This document shows positions 43,976 to 55,370 of a DNA stretch of 64,000 nt, in pieces. Positions within the stretch are counted from its first letter, which is position 1, and each line of letters begins with the position of its first letter. The DNA is from Antilocapra americana (lineage: Eukaryota; Chordata; Mammalia; Artiodactyla; Antilocapridae). The notes below the pieces were generated by a model. It did not search any database. It was not told the DNA's origin and saw nothing but the letters and a program-made list of their open reading frames with translations. The stretch covers positions 37,069,656-37,133,655 of the forward strand of contig ML660201.1 in the NCBI GenBank assembly GCA_007570785.1. The letters run 5' to 3'. The translations under genes and the position numbers were made by a program.

Positions 43976-44955
43976 AAACATTAAGTAAAGTAGTTTCACA
44001 GAATGTTCTGCCTTGAGATCTTCAACAGAAATTGAGCAGCCAAATACAAAAGGCTACATGAAACAAGAAGAGTTTAGTATATAAATAAGTTTAGAAATGC
44101 TATTAGCCACAGCCCCGTATAGGGAGTCATGGTTCATAATTGCACATGAAAGTTTCACCTTGATCTTTGTTCAACTCTCATTCTTTCCTACCCTTATTTG
44201 AACATGAATACGTATATACTGTTCCCTTGCCAATGAGTGTTATCATTTTAAATATTTTCCAGCTCGATACTTTAGAAAGTGATATGTCATTATTCATTGA
44301 CTTCTAAAATCCAGAGTTTTACTTTAAGGGTTAGTCATGTTTTCCTTCAGAATAGCTTCCAGACAGTAACCTCTCTAGTTATACCATCAGGGGTGGAGGG
44401 TTGTGTGGTAAGGTTTGGCAACCTCAGAATGTTTCACAGCATTTTGGCCTTTAGTTTTATAAGCTCAGGTTGTTTATCTGGCTTTGAAAGACAGGCAAAC
44501 TCATGAAAACCTACGATGATATGAATGTGTTCGTGGTCTTACATTAGTGGCCTTGTGCAGAGAATTTTTGCTCGAGGACAGAAGGCAATTAACTCAGCAG
44601 ACTGTACCTTTGTTTGAAATGAATGTCCTTTTGGTAGGACCTGATTTGTCCTTTCTGAGTCAATGGTTACTCAGTCATACATGCTATCTGATTTGGTTTC
44701 CTTAGAGGAATTGCCCATTATCAAGGCTGTGGAAATAAGCTAAGTCAGTTTTATCACATGTTTCTCGTAATAAATGGTGATCTACTGGAATTCTAGTTTA
44801 GGAACTGGTTTGCTAATTATAATGCCTTCATTCCTAGGACAAAATTGTTTTGAGGTAAACCTTGCTAGTGGTTGTATTTGCACTTCTAGGCATCTAGACT
44901 AAAGAATAAACAATGTAATGTTAAAATGTACTTATAAAGATGCTTTCTGTGGCAT
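43976..44955. other. Repeat-free block, no gene recognised
   Basis: Almost 1 kb without repeats that I recognise. It could be conserved non-coding DNA. Splice-like motifs occur (for example 'attttccag' at about 44255), but no convincing exon. Confidence 0.4.
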
Positions 44956-44957
44956 TT

Positions 44958-45170
44958 AAAATTTTATTTATTTTTTTGAGAAGTGTAGAGCAAAATACAA
45001 TTATTGCAGGGTAATTGCTCTACAGTATTGTGTTGGCCTCTGCCATACATCAACACGAATCAGCCACAGGTATACATATGTCCTGTCCCTCCTGTACCTG
45101 CCCCTCCCCCATCTCTCACCCTATCCCACCCCTGCATAAGTTGTCAACACTGGCTTGAGCTGGGTTGTAG
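44958..45170 (-). mobile_element. L1 3' end
   Basis: Antisense artiodactyl L1 3' terminus: 'gtaattgctctacagtattg', 'ccatacatcaacacgaatca', 'gtatacatatgtcctgtccc'. Confidence 0.8.
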
Positions 45171-45189
45171 CATTATTTTTAAAAACCAG

Positions 45190-45400
45190 AGTTGAAAACA
45201 ACAGTTGACAAATGTGGAAATGATGAAAAACTGTAGTATATCCACATAATCAAATGCTATATGGACGATAAAAGTCTGGTTTTGAAGAATATTTAAAGAT
45301 ATGGGAACACGTCCCCCAAATAATGTAAGTGAATATAATAAGATAAAAACATCATGGTATGTAGTGTCAGATGGTATTCCTGTTTATACCCATGATCATC
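45190..45400 (+). mobile_element. Old L1M 3' end
   Basis: 'aactgtagtatatccacata', 'aagaatatttaaagatatgg' and 'gtaagtgaatataataagat' match the old L1M terminal ORF2/3' UTR order. Confidence 0.55.
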
Positions 45401-46530
45401 TCTGGGCATGCTCCTTTCTTTTCATTCTTGCCAACTATGGGTGCTATTTTAAATAATGTTTTTCAGTGTGATAAGGTAAAAATGTTATGTCATTCTTACA
45501 TTAAGGAGATATTCAACAGGGAAGACAAAGAACAGTAATTGACATTTCCAGGCTTGATTCTGCAATATTGTAGGCAGAACTTTAGCCACACTAAATACAA
45601 ATGGGCTGACTCTGATTACTGACACCTGACAGCTACCAGGATCTGGAAGAAAGTTCTAGAGCCCAGAGAAGTGATTTGAATCAAATGAAAAACAACCAGG
45701 AAAATCCTACGGTAGTCAGATTTAGCCGTTTATAATTCATCCTTGGCTGGATTGAATAAATACTATATTAAGGTCATCTTCATCCATCTGGAAAACCCTC
45801 ATATAAATATTTAAAGAGATTGAGAGGCAGAGAGAGAATGTGTTCCTGTCGATCTCCCATGTGTCAGAGACTTTGTCATTATAAAGTTCTAGTAGATCAT
45901 AGAATTATCTGTCAAGTGGTTAAAATTGTCATCATGGTTCCTACTTCTTATATTCTTTCCTCACAGCATATACGCAAAAGGTTTGCAGAATGCCTGTGGG
46001 CTTTCTTGGAGCCACTAAAGGGACTTGTTGCCTGTTTCCATTCCCTGCCACTCACCACAGATGTGCCAGTCATGCCTACCTTAATCTTGTCATAGTCACA
46101 CTGAAACCGGGTAGAATATTGAAGCAACTGTCAAAAATGTAGCCATGTGAAAAGAATCAGAAGGCAGTGTTGTTATTCAAAGAGTTTGCTTCCGGCTTGG
46201 GCTCCTGTCTGCATGGAGCAGGTTGGATGTCTAATTCAGCAATGCAATTAATTCTTGGACAAGATGAGAAAAGATGTAACTGCCACATTTGTATACACTT
46301 GGATGTTGCTTCACTACTAATTCATGTACTTATTTTCTTTGTGATTTCATCTGAAAGCATCTTCTGAGGGCTTTTTGTTGTTGACTTTTTTTTTTTTAAT
46401 CTTTCGAGTGATGAAAATGGACAAAAACAGAATTCAGCAAAATGTAAATGAATCAAGCAAATGGGATGCAAGAATATATTGTACAGATCTGGAATGGAAA
46501 TGGAGATATTTGTTCTTCCTTCTTTTGAGC
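45401..46530. other. Repeat-poor stretch, no gene recognised
   Basis: No repeat family recognised. An open frame of 91 codons (45820-46095, plus) lacks recognisable features. A T run lies at 46386-46398. Confidence 0.4.
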
Positions 46531-46532
46531 AG

Positions 46533-46890
46533 AATCATAAACCTTTCCATGGTGCGTCAGACATTCTGTTTTACATTCACTATTGCCAGACGTTTAAAAG
46601 GTGATAAAAAGCATTTTTAAAATGTCGAGGTTACTGTTGTGTGTTCTGACAGTAAATAAGTGTTTATTCTAACACAGAGATTTGTCCTCTAACCCTGATA
46701 TGGTCTTTTACAACCACTGTGAATTTCTTCTTTTTAAAATATTGATTTCACTTTGTACTTTTTTCTGTAGTGCTGCCTCATTTGAGAATTATGATGACAT
46801 CCCAGATGCAGATTTTCAAACTATTCTGGATTAAACTGTGGAAAATGGCTATTGTTTTTTGAATAAAAGATTTTATGACCTGGCCTATGT
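46533..46890 (+). CDS. Possible two-exon 3' end of an unidentified gene (weak candidate)
   Basis: Two consecutive exon-like blocks fit together. The first (46533-46600, 68 bases) follows a strong acceptor-like tract (ttcttccttcttttgagcag) and ends at AAAAG|GTGATA; it reads 'NHKPFHGASDILFYIHYCQ'. The second starts at 46771 after 'cttttttctgtag', continues in compatible phase as 'AASFENYDDIPDADFQTILD' and stops at 46832-46834. AATAAA follows at 46862-46867 with GT-rich sequence behind it. No protein family is recognised, no upstream exons are identified, and exon-like patterns arise by chance (another lies near 44255). Conservation would decide. Confidence 0.2.
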
Positions 46891-46951
46891 ATTGTTGAGA
46901 TATGTTTTTGAGAATACTGTAACAGAAAATATATACTTCAAATATGTTCTC

Positions 46952-47176
46952 CTGGGACTTCCTTAGTGGCTCAGTGGTATAGAATCCACCTGCCAATGCA
47001 GGAGATGTGGGTTTGATCCGTGGGTCAGGAAGATCCCCTGGAGAAGAAAATGGCAACCCACACCAGGATTCCTGCCTGGAATATCCCATGGATAGATGAG
47101 CCTAGTGGGCTACAGTCCACAGGGTTGCAAAGAGTCGGACATGAGTTAATGACTAAACAACAACAACAGCAACGAC
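46952..47176 (+). mobile_element. Bov-A2 SINE
   Basis: Full-length: 'ctgggacttccttagtggct' to 'gtcggacatgagttaatgac' with a CAACAA tail. An 11-bp TSD with one mismatch (aatatgttctc at 46941-46951, aatatattctc at 47177-47187). Confidence 0.94.
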
Positions 47177-47187
47177 AATATATTCTC

Positions 47188-48715
47188 TTTTAAAGGAAAT
47201 ATTATTTTCAAGCCTTATTGTATAACAGAAGCCACACTATTGAAATAGTTAACTAGGACTTGCTGGGATGGGAGAGTAGAGGCTAGATTGAGGGTGAATG
47301 TGCAGGAAATGCATGAATAGCTTCTTAATTAATCTGTAGACTGTTTAGGCTCCTTTCAATAATTATGTAGTGAATTTTCCGTTTTAGTATATATAAGTAT
47401 ATTCTATTTACAACTAAATGGATATGTTCTTCAAAGGCTTGCACATTTTACTGAAAACTATGGAATTCAAAATTTTATTTCTCTCTAAGGGACCTAGTAA
47501 CAGCACAAAACCATCATAGCCAAGTGGTCCTCAGAGACGAACATTGAATTTTAAACTTTAGGTCAATAGAACTGCTGTTTAGAAAGCAAAATACTTAAAA
47601 TCAGTATTACTGTCCTTTGCTCCCATCATGTTTCTCTAACCCTTGTGGTGACCAGTCTTCACTTTATTAGCCTTGCAGCCTGATGTTGCAAGATGGCAAA
47701 GGTCCTCAATTCCCCTGGTCTCCATTCTGATCTGTTAAGAGTTACTGATGGTCTTTACAATGTCCCTTTCATCTCTAGAGTTCATTGTTTATGTCTCCTT
47801 CCTCTTTTATCCTGCATTCATTATAGACTTACTATGAGGATGAAGTACAAAAGATATCATGAATGTAGTTTGAAAATTGTAATGCACTGTAAAAATATAA
47901 AGTATGAATGTGTTGCTATCTGGTATCATTTTCTGTGATTGTTCTTGTGTCTACACAAGATTGCATTTTCCCTGATGTGTGGGAAATCTTAAAAGAGTTT
48001 CACGATGGACTTAACACCTTATGTGCTAAGAAACACTCTTGGCTTGCCTTATTCTTAAGCCAGGGACTGTTTAGCTCTTGGATACTGTAGCAGTTATTTG
48101 AAGCTCAGCACCTACTTTTAGGCATTTCAGGAGGCTAAAGTATCAGAAAGGTAAAATAGTCAGGTATCTGAAGGTGAGAATGTATTTCTAGTCTTCCAGA
48201 GAACCCATCAATGAGCAGTTGATGGTCAGTTGTGAGAACATTGTTTTTGAAAAGTAGCTATAATGATTTATCACAGACGAGCCAGTAAACAAAGTATGAC
48301 CCGTGCCTGACTTGGACCACTATTTTCTCCCCCTTTGATTTATGCTTAAAAGCCTGCTAGACTGATGTTGAAGAAATTAAGATGTGGAAGCTAATTGCAA
48401 AAAAGTTTCATAGTTGTTTTTATGTCTCTTAGTGCCTAGAGCAAACTCTTGATCCACGTAACAATAACCCCTTGAAATGCCATTTAGATTGGAAGTGCTG
48501 ATGCAACACTAATGATTTTAGAGCAAATATGTTACTCTGATTTCTCCATCTGCTATGAATAAAATGATATCAGTAGAAAGTCTGAGTTGTAAAAAAAACT
48601 GTTTCTTAGAAATATTGAAGGTATTTTGAAATGTGTGCAAGTACACGGGGAGAGTGATTCTTTTATTTTTGTGTTTATTTTTTAAATTTTATTTGTGTTT
48701 GATTAATGCAAGTTA
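47188..48715. other. Repeat-poor stretch, no gene recognised
   Basis: No repeats recognised in about 1.5 kb. Frames are short. The right end (48655-48715) is T-rich and leads into the L1. Confidence 0.45.
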
Positions 48716-48719
48716 GTTT

Positions 48720-48963
48720 ATTTTTGAATTTTTGTTGAAGTATAATTGCTTTACAATATTGTGTTAGTTTCTCCTGTACAGCAAAGTGAATCACCTGTGT
48801 TCCTTTCTTTTTTAAATTTCTTTCCATTTAGGTAACCACAGAGCACTGAGTAAAGTTCCCTGAACTATACAGTAGGTTCTCATTAGTTATCTATCTTATT
48901 CATAGTCTCAATTGTGTATATATGTCAATCCCAATGTCCCAGTTCATCCCATCCCTTTGTCCA
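48720..48963 (-). mobile_element. L1 3' end
   Basis: Antisense artiodactyl L1 3' UTR: 'gaagtataattgctttacaa', 'cagcaaagtgaatcacctgt', 'gagcactgagtaaagttccc', 'atatatgtcaatcccaatgt'. Confidence 0.88.
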
Positions 48964-48968
48964 GTGTT

Positions 48969-49387
48969 TCAAAAAACAGAAACTTTATTGTAGCTCCATG
49001 GAAATGTTAAGATTTTTTTGCATAGTTTTTTTTAGACTCCGAATAAGTATCAAATGATCAGCCATCTGGGTTTTATTGTGACACATTCCTGACGATGCAT
49101 ATGAAAACATTCCCTATGGGTTTCTTTAGAGATTCTAACCAGAGATAAGAGCTACTGCTCTGTCTTGACTGAAGAGTGATTCTTCTCTTTCTTTGAGGAT
49201 TGTTCTCATTTGATTCAGTCCCTGTGTAGTAGTGTGGGAGGAATGGGGTATGTACCCTCTTACGTTCCTGGGCAACTCTATCAATGAATACTGATATCAT
49301 TAGATTTTTGAAAAAAATTTGATATCCATCCATTTGAAAATTTAGATATAGTGATTCTTTAAGAATGTATGCAATGTCAATATTCAC
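48969..49387 (-). pseudogene. Possible processed pseudogene, parent not recognised
   Basis: The minus strand has an open frame of 104 codons (49387 to 49073). It includes 'DGYQIFFKNLMISVFIDRV' and 'SSYLWLESLKKPIGNVF'. About 90 bases after its stop lies an AATAAA signal ('ctacaataaagtttctg' on the minus strand, near 48990), followed by a short A-rich stretch. The left boundary abuts the L1 3' end. No domain or parent is recognised and no TSD was found. It could be a retrocopy, a decayed exon or chance. Confidence 0.25.
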
Positions 49388-49414
49388 ATTAGAAAAGTCA
49401 AAAATTTTACAATA

Positions 49415-49510
49415 ATAATAATAGAGGAAATTGGAAGATTGTTAAAGACATACAACTAAAAAAGGCACCAGGCGCAAATAGTTTTATAGCTAAATTAAGT
49501 CTGAGCTTAA
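49415..49510 (+). mobile_element. L1 ORF2 fragment (weak)
   Basis: 'aaaggcaccaggcgcaaata' followed by 'gttttatagctaaattaagt' resembles the sense ORF2 stretch around 'ccagatggcttcacaggtga'. Short and diverged; it abuts the next BovB. Confidence 0.35.
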
Positions 49511-49539
49511 AAAATAGATGCTCCCTATTGTTATCAATA

Positions 49540-50540
49540 TCAAACCATCCTGCCTGTCTCCTGAGAAACCTATATGCGGATCAAGAAGCAACAGTTAGAA
49601 ATATGTATGGAACAACTGATTGGTTCAAGATGGAGAAAGAAGTACAACAAGGCTGTCTGCTGTCACCCTGTTTGTTTAACTTATATGCTGAGCACATCAT
49701 GAGAAATCCTGGGCTAGATGACTTACAAGCTGGAATCAAGATAGGCGGGAGGAACATCAACAACCTCAGATACGCAGGTGATACCACTTTAATGGAACTA
49801 AAGAGCCTCTTGGTGAGGGTGAGGGAGGAGAGTGAAAAAGCTGGTTTAAAACTAAATATTAAAAAAACTAAGATCATGGCATCTGGCCCCATTATTTCAT
49901 GGCAAATAAAAGGGGGAAAGGTGGAAGTAGTGACAGATTTTCTCTTCTTGGGCTCTAAAATCACTTGGAGGGTGACTGCAGTCATGAAATCAGAAGATGA
50001 TTGCTTCTTGGCGGGAAAGCTATGACAAACCTAGACCATGAGTTGAAAAGCAGAGACATTACTCTGTGGACAAAGGTGCATATAGTCAAGGCTATGGTCT
50101 TCCCAGTGGCCATGTATGGTTGTGAGATCTGGACCATAAAGAAAGCAGAATGCAGAAGAAGTGATGCCTTCAAAATGTGGTGATGGAGAAGACTCCTGAA
50201 AGTCCCGTGGACAGAAAGGACCTCAAGCCTGTCAGTCAAGGGAAATCTATCCTGAGTACTTGTAGGAAGGATTAATGCTGAAGCAGAAGCTCCAGTGTAT
50301 TGGTCATCTGATGTGAAAAGCTGACTCACTAGAGAAGTCCCTGATGCTGGGCAAGACTGAGGGCAGAAGGGGAAGAGGGCATCAGAGGATGAGATGGCTG
50401 GATAGCATCACTGATGCAGTGGACGTGAGCTTTGGCAAATTTTGGGAGATGGTGAGGGACAGGGAGGCCTGTCATGCTGCAGTCCATGGGGTTGCAAAGA
50501 GTTGGACATGACTGGGTGATTGAACAACAACAACAAATGG
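49540..50540 (+). mobile_element. BovB LINE, RT domain to 3' end, old copy
   Basis: Sense copy with an open frame at 49528-50025 (165 codons) covering the RT core: 'FKMEKEVQQGCLLSPCLFNL' and 'NNLRYAGDTTLMELK'. The YADD box reads YAGD, so a catalytic aspartate is lost, and a short deletion follows it. The remainder is frameshifted to the true 3' end at about 50525, with a CAACAA tail. Divergence from the copies at 39 and 51 kb is clearly higher. Inactive. Confidence 0.93.
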
Positions 50541-50740
50541 TTATCCAACAATTAAGACTAAGGAGAAGGAAAGAAAGGACCTCAAGTAATTGTGTAAATC
50601 TAGTATAACTTTATATCAAAACCTAAATTCCATCTGCTTATGAAGATACAATAATGACATATTTTATTTCGAAAAGCATAAACTACTTTAGAATTGGAAA
50701 CTTATCTATACTGTTATAGATAAATACCATTCATTACATT

Positions 50741-52040
50741 CAGTTCAGTTCAGTCACTCAGTTGTGTCCGACTCCTTGTGACTCCATGGATTGCAGCACG
50801 CCAGACTTCCCTGTCCCTCACCAAATCCCAAAGTTGACTCAAATTCATGTCCATTAAATCAGCGATGCCATCCCACCATTTCATCCTCTGTCGGCCCCTT
50901 CTCCTCCTGCCCTCAATCTTTCCCAGCATCAGGGTCTTTTGCAATGAGTCAGCTCTTCGCATCGGGTGGCCAAAGTATTGGAGCTTCAGCTTCAGCATCA
51001 GTCCTTCCAATGAACACCCAGGACTGATTTCCTTTAGGATGGACTGGTTGGATCTTCTTGCAGTCCAAGGGACTCTCAAGAGTCTTCTTCAACACCACAG
51101 TTCAAAAGCATCAATTCTTTGGCACTCAGCTTTCTTTATGATCCAATTCTCACATCTGTACATGACTACTAGAAAAACCATAGCTTTGATGAGACAGACC
51201 TTTGTTGTGAAAGTAATGTCTATGCTTTTTAATATGCTGTCTAGGTTGGTCATAACTTTCCTTCCAAGGAGCAAGCGTCTTTTAATTTCATGGCTGCAGT
51301 CACCATTTGTAGTGATTTTGGAGCCCCCCAAAATAAAGTCTGTCACTGTTTCCATTACTTCCCCATCTATTTGCCATGAGGTGATGGGACTGGATGCCAT
51401 GATCTTAGTTTTCCGAATGTTGAATTTTAAGTCCACTTTTCATTCTTCTCTTTCACTTTCATCAAGAGGCTCTTTATTCCTTTTTTGCTTTCTGCCATAA
51501 GGGTGGTGTCATCTGCATATCTGAGGTTATTGATATTTCTCCCGGAAATCTTGATTCCAGCTTGTGCTTCCTCCAGCCCAGCATTTCTCATGATGTTCTC
51601 TGCATATCAGTTAAATAAGCAGGGTGACAATATTCAGCCTTGATATACTCCTTTCCCGATTTGGAACCAGTCTGTTGTCCCATGTCCAGTTCTAACTGTT
51701 GCTTCTTGACCTGCATACAGATTTCTCAGGAGGCAGGTCAGGTGGTCTGGTATTCCCATCTGTTGAAGAATTTTCCACAGTTTGTTGTGATCCACACAGT
51801 CAAAGACTTTGTCATAGTCAATAAAGCAGAAGTAGATGTTTTTCTGGAACTCTCTTGCTTTTTTGGTGATCCATTGGATGTTGGCAATTTGATCTCTGGT
51901 TCCTATCCCTTTTTTAAATCCATCTTGGACTTCTGGAATTTCATGGTTCACATACTGATGAGGCCTGGCTTGGAGAATTTTTGAGTATTACTTTGCTAGT
52001 GTGGGAGATGAGTGCAATTGTGCCAAAGTTTGAGCGTTAG
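50741..52040 (-). mobile_element. BovB LINE, RT domain to 3' end
   Basis: A 1.3-kb antisense copy. Minus-strand frames 51634-51951 ('DYDKVFDCVDHNKLWKIL'), 51089-51436 and 50750-51079 are consecutive ORF2 pieces; the sequence between them encodes an intact YADD box (complement near 51515). A 13-bp TSD with one mismatch (cattcattacatt at 50728-50740, cattcatcacatt at 52041-52053) marks a separate insertion. Frameshifts and the missing endonuclease make it inactive. Confidence 0.95.
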
Positions 52041-52084
52041 CATTCATCACATTAGCAGATTAAAAGGTAAAGATAATATGATTA

Positions 52085-52570
52085 TATCAGTACATGTTGT
52101 GCTAGTTTCCTATACTACTGTAACAAATTATCAAACTGGGTAACTTAAAACAAAAGCAATGTTTTTTTTTTTTTTTTTTCTCACAATCCTGGATGCCAGG
52201 GTGCTAACAGGATGGAGCTCTCTCTGAAGTGTGTAAAGGGATGTAAAGTGTGTAAAGTGTGTAAAGAGCTTGCCTCTTCCTAATTTCTAGTGGTTGCTGG
52301 CAGGCTTTTGGATTCCTTGGCCTGTAGATACATAACTTCCATACGTGCCTTTGTCATCAGGTGGAGTTCTCCTTGTTTATCTGTCTATGTCTCTATTTTC
52401 TCTTCTCAGAAGGATGCCGATCACTGGATTAGAGCTCAGTCATCAGATTAGAGCCCTAATCCAGTATGACCTCATCTTAGTTAAACTAAGCACATATGCA
52501 AAAACCCCATTACAAAATAAAGTTACCAGGTGGCAATAAATTTGGGGAGGACTGTATTCAACCCACTATA
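52085..52570. repeat. Ancient mammalian repeat, family unresolved
   Basis: 'aactgggtaacttaaaacaa', a poly-T expansion (52162-52179), 'ctcacaatcctggatgccag' and 'tttggggaggactgtattca' match a very common old mammalian repeat with a 'ttctcacagttctgga' signature. A related copy lies at 60835-61235. I cannot name the family reliably. Confidence 0.55.
52229..52268. repeat. Short tandem repeat, unit about tgtaaag
   Basis: Four imperfect copies of a 'gtgtgtaaag'-like unit lie inside the ancient repeat. Confidence 0.8.
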
Positions 52571-54160
52571 CATACTAGAAAGGAATTTGATACAATTTAT
52601 TAGTAATTTCTAATAACTTCCTAAGTAAAACAGGCATAATGGAAGTTAATGAAACATAATAAAGAATATTTATAAAAACTCACTGTGACATTATATTAAA
52701 CAGTGAAATTTAAAAGCCAATTGTCTTAAGATCAGGAAAAGTGCATAGAGAAATTTGCTGTCAACACTGTAACTTAGCACTATATTGTGGGTTCTGTAAG
52801 ATGTGATTAATCAATGAATTTAAGCAATATAAACATTGGAAAAAATTAGACACAGTTATTTTCATTTTCAGATATGATTATGTTCCTAGAAATGTTAAGA
52901 CTCAGTTACAGACTATTACTAAGGAAACATGTAAGGAGGATGGCCACAAGATAAATATATGAAAAGCAAAACTTTTGCACCTTTAATAACCAGTTACATA
53001 GAATTAAAAAAATTCATTTATGTAAGCAAAAATATAAAATTCTTAGTAATAAATTTAAGAAGAAAAGAAAGTCATACTATATTTTCTAATGTTTCCAAAT
53101 ATAAGATATTATTCCTTTTTAAAATAATACATATATATGTTAATGGAATTCCAGTCAGAATGGCAACAGATTTTTATTTTGACTCTTCCTTCTAGATATT
53201 AAAACTTCATATAGAGTTGCTGTTATGAAAACAGTATGTTATTGGCCATGAGGAATTGATCGCTGGAATAGAAAAAAGTCAGAAACTAATCAAATATGTA
53301 AAAATGAGCTAAATTTAGTCAAAGTGGCTTTTTCATTTAGTGGGAATTGTATGTCTGTTTAAAAACTGATAGAAAGGCTGGCTTTTCATATGTATTTTGT
53401 AAATGATATCCTTCTATTTTCTCCATGAAATTTATGAATTAAAGGTATAAACAATATAAATATAAGAAAACTAGGAACTCTCCTCTACATTGTTGAGATA
53501 ATGTTTATACACCATATTTGAAAAAAAAAAAATGTCTAGAGATAACTAATTTGCACTTTAGAAACAGGAAAACTTAAATGACCTGTAGATTTAGGAAAAT
53601 CTGCTCAACCTAACTAGTAGTTATGGAAATACAAATTCATATTATAATGATGAAGCAAAAAGTTTTCATATCCTCGTAGATCTGGAAGTAGCTATCAAAA
53701 TTAATGGTATACCTCCTCTTTGACATGGTACCTCTACTATTAGAAGTCAGTATCATGTAAAAATGTCTAATCAAGGATGTTTGCTGCATTGTTTGTAGTG
53801 GCAAAAACAAAACAAAGCTGAAATTAACCAAAAAATAGCTCATTAACTGAGAAATTATTGAACATATTTATAACTGTTTCATGGAATATTTTGCAATGAA
53901 TGAAAGTATTTAGGTAGATCTATATGTCGTGTCCAATGTGTCCATAATTAAGTAACTGAATAGTACTCAGGGAAGTATGAGCCTATTAAAATTAAAAGGA
54001 GAGTGCTTCTGTATACAAATCTGTTTGTATATATTTTGTATGAAGCTAATGAAAGATGTGGAAGGATGAATAAGTACTTTTACTTTTTGTTTTTTATTAT
54101 TTACCATGAGAAAATGAGATTGGGAATAGAGCTGAGGAAAATATTGATTTATTTTATGTG
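52571..54160 (+). mobile_element. Old L1M LINE, end of ORF2 and 3' UTR
   Basis: Sense L1 signatures appear in order over 1.5 kb: 'gaattgatcgctggaataga', 'ggaactctcctctacattgt', 'tttgctgcattgtttgtagt' and 'aggtagatctatatgt'. There is no sustained frame, and the AT-rich composition reflects age. Confidence 0.65.
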
Positions 54161-54319
54161 TATTTTTATTTAATTTGTTTAAACAAAAGCGTATTTGCTA
54201 ACATACACATGTATGTGTTTTTTATTTTGTTTATGTTTGAGCATGTATTATTTCTAAAATTAAGATAATCACGAATTCTCTTTAACATATTTGTATATGT
54301 GTATGCATGTGTGCATACT

Positions 54320-54452
54320 AAGCCACTTACTTCAGTCATGCCCAACTCTTTGTAACCCCATGAATTGTAGCCCGCCAATCTCCTCTGCCCGTGGGATTCT
54401 CCAGGCAAGAATAGTGGAGTGGGTTACAGTGCTCTCTTCCAGGGTTGTCTGT
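54320..54452 (-). mobile_element. Bov-A SINE, truncated
   Basis: Antisense monomer: 'gtcatgcccaactctttgta', 'gattctccaggcaagaatag', 'gagtgggttacagtgctctc'. The tRNA-derived head is missing. Confidence 0.85.
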
Positions 54453-54519
54453 GTATGGATTTATCTTAAATCCTCACGGTTTTATTGTTTTTTAAGTTCA
54501 TGTTTTTACCTCATTGAAA

Positions 54520-55370
54520 AATAGGCAAAATATTTGAATGGTAATTCACAAAGGAAAAGATATAAAAGCACTAGTAAAACTTTCAGCTTCATTAGTCAAA
54601 GTAATGATAAATAGAGCAATAATGAGATTTTTCTCAGATTGTTAACCGTCAAAAGAATTAATACTACTCATTGTTATGTAGAGTTTATAGTATTAAACAC
54701 TGAGTATGTACGACACTTGGTAAACTTTCTAGAGGGCTGTTTGGCAATAGTAACTTAAAAACTCTGATAATGTTCATACTTTCCTGTCCAGCCACACTAC
54801 TTCTAGAAAGGGATGCTAAGGAAATAATTGTGAAGATTTGCATATGGATGTTCATTACAGCTTTGTTTATAATAATGAAAAAAGCTGTAAATCTCTATAT
54901 TCATAAGTAGTAGAGTGTTTAAGTAAATACATTTATAAGTTGTATTACAAGTATGTACACATGTACAGCCACACATACAAAGTTACATAGTTATAATGAA
55001 AATTTACATTTGATGGTGTAAGATGGTGTAAATCTCCATTTGTCCCCTGAAGAACACATTGTGGGCAACATTCATTGTTTCCTGGAATGCGGTCAACATT
55101 TCCTTTCAACACATTTATGACATAGAGAGATATGCATAAAGTAGTTGATTAGTGTGTTAGGTTCCAGTTATTGCATAGTATGATCCCTCTTTAGATATAT
55201 TTACACATTAAAATGAATGGAAGTATACATAATAGACTTAACACTAGTTTTCTCTGGATGATGTGGTAATAGATTATCTTGTGTATTTTCCTTTATTTTT
55301 TTAACTTTTGGAAATATGCTTCTTGTACTTTTGCTATACATTGTATCTCTTAAAACATCTTGATTTAAAA
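54520..55370 (+). mobile_element. Old L1M 3' region
   Basis: 'aggcaaaatatttgaatggt', 'gctttgtttataataatgaa' and 'tttctctggatgatgtggta' are sense L1M 3' signatures. The part at 55020-55090 does not fit and may be foreign. Confidence 0.55.

Noticed and set aside
44255..44310. Exon-like block after 'attttccag' ending in a stop
   Set aside because: Too short, with no polyadenylation signal nearby. It serves as a reminder that such patterns occur by chance.
45820..46095. 91-codon frame with an acceptor-like 'ctttcctcacag' inside
   Set aside because: No donor site follows in phase and no domain is recognisable.
50847..51500. 217-codon plus-strand open frame, the second longest in the window
   Set aside because: It is the antisense of the BovB copy at 50741-52040. 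The same shadow protein recurs at 39429-39872 opposite another BovB.
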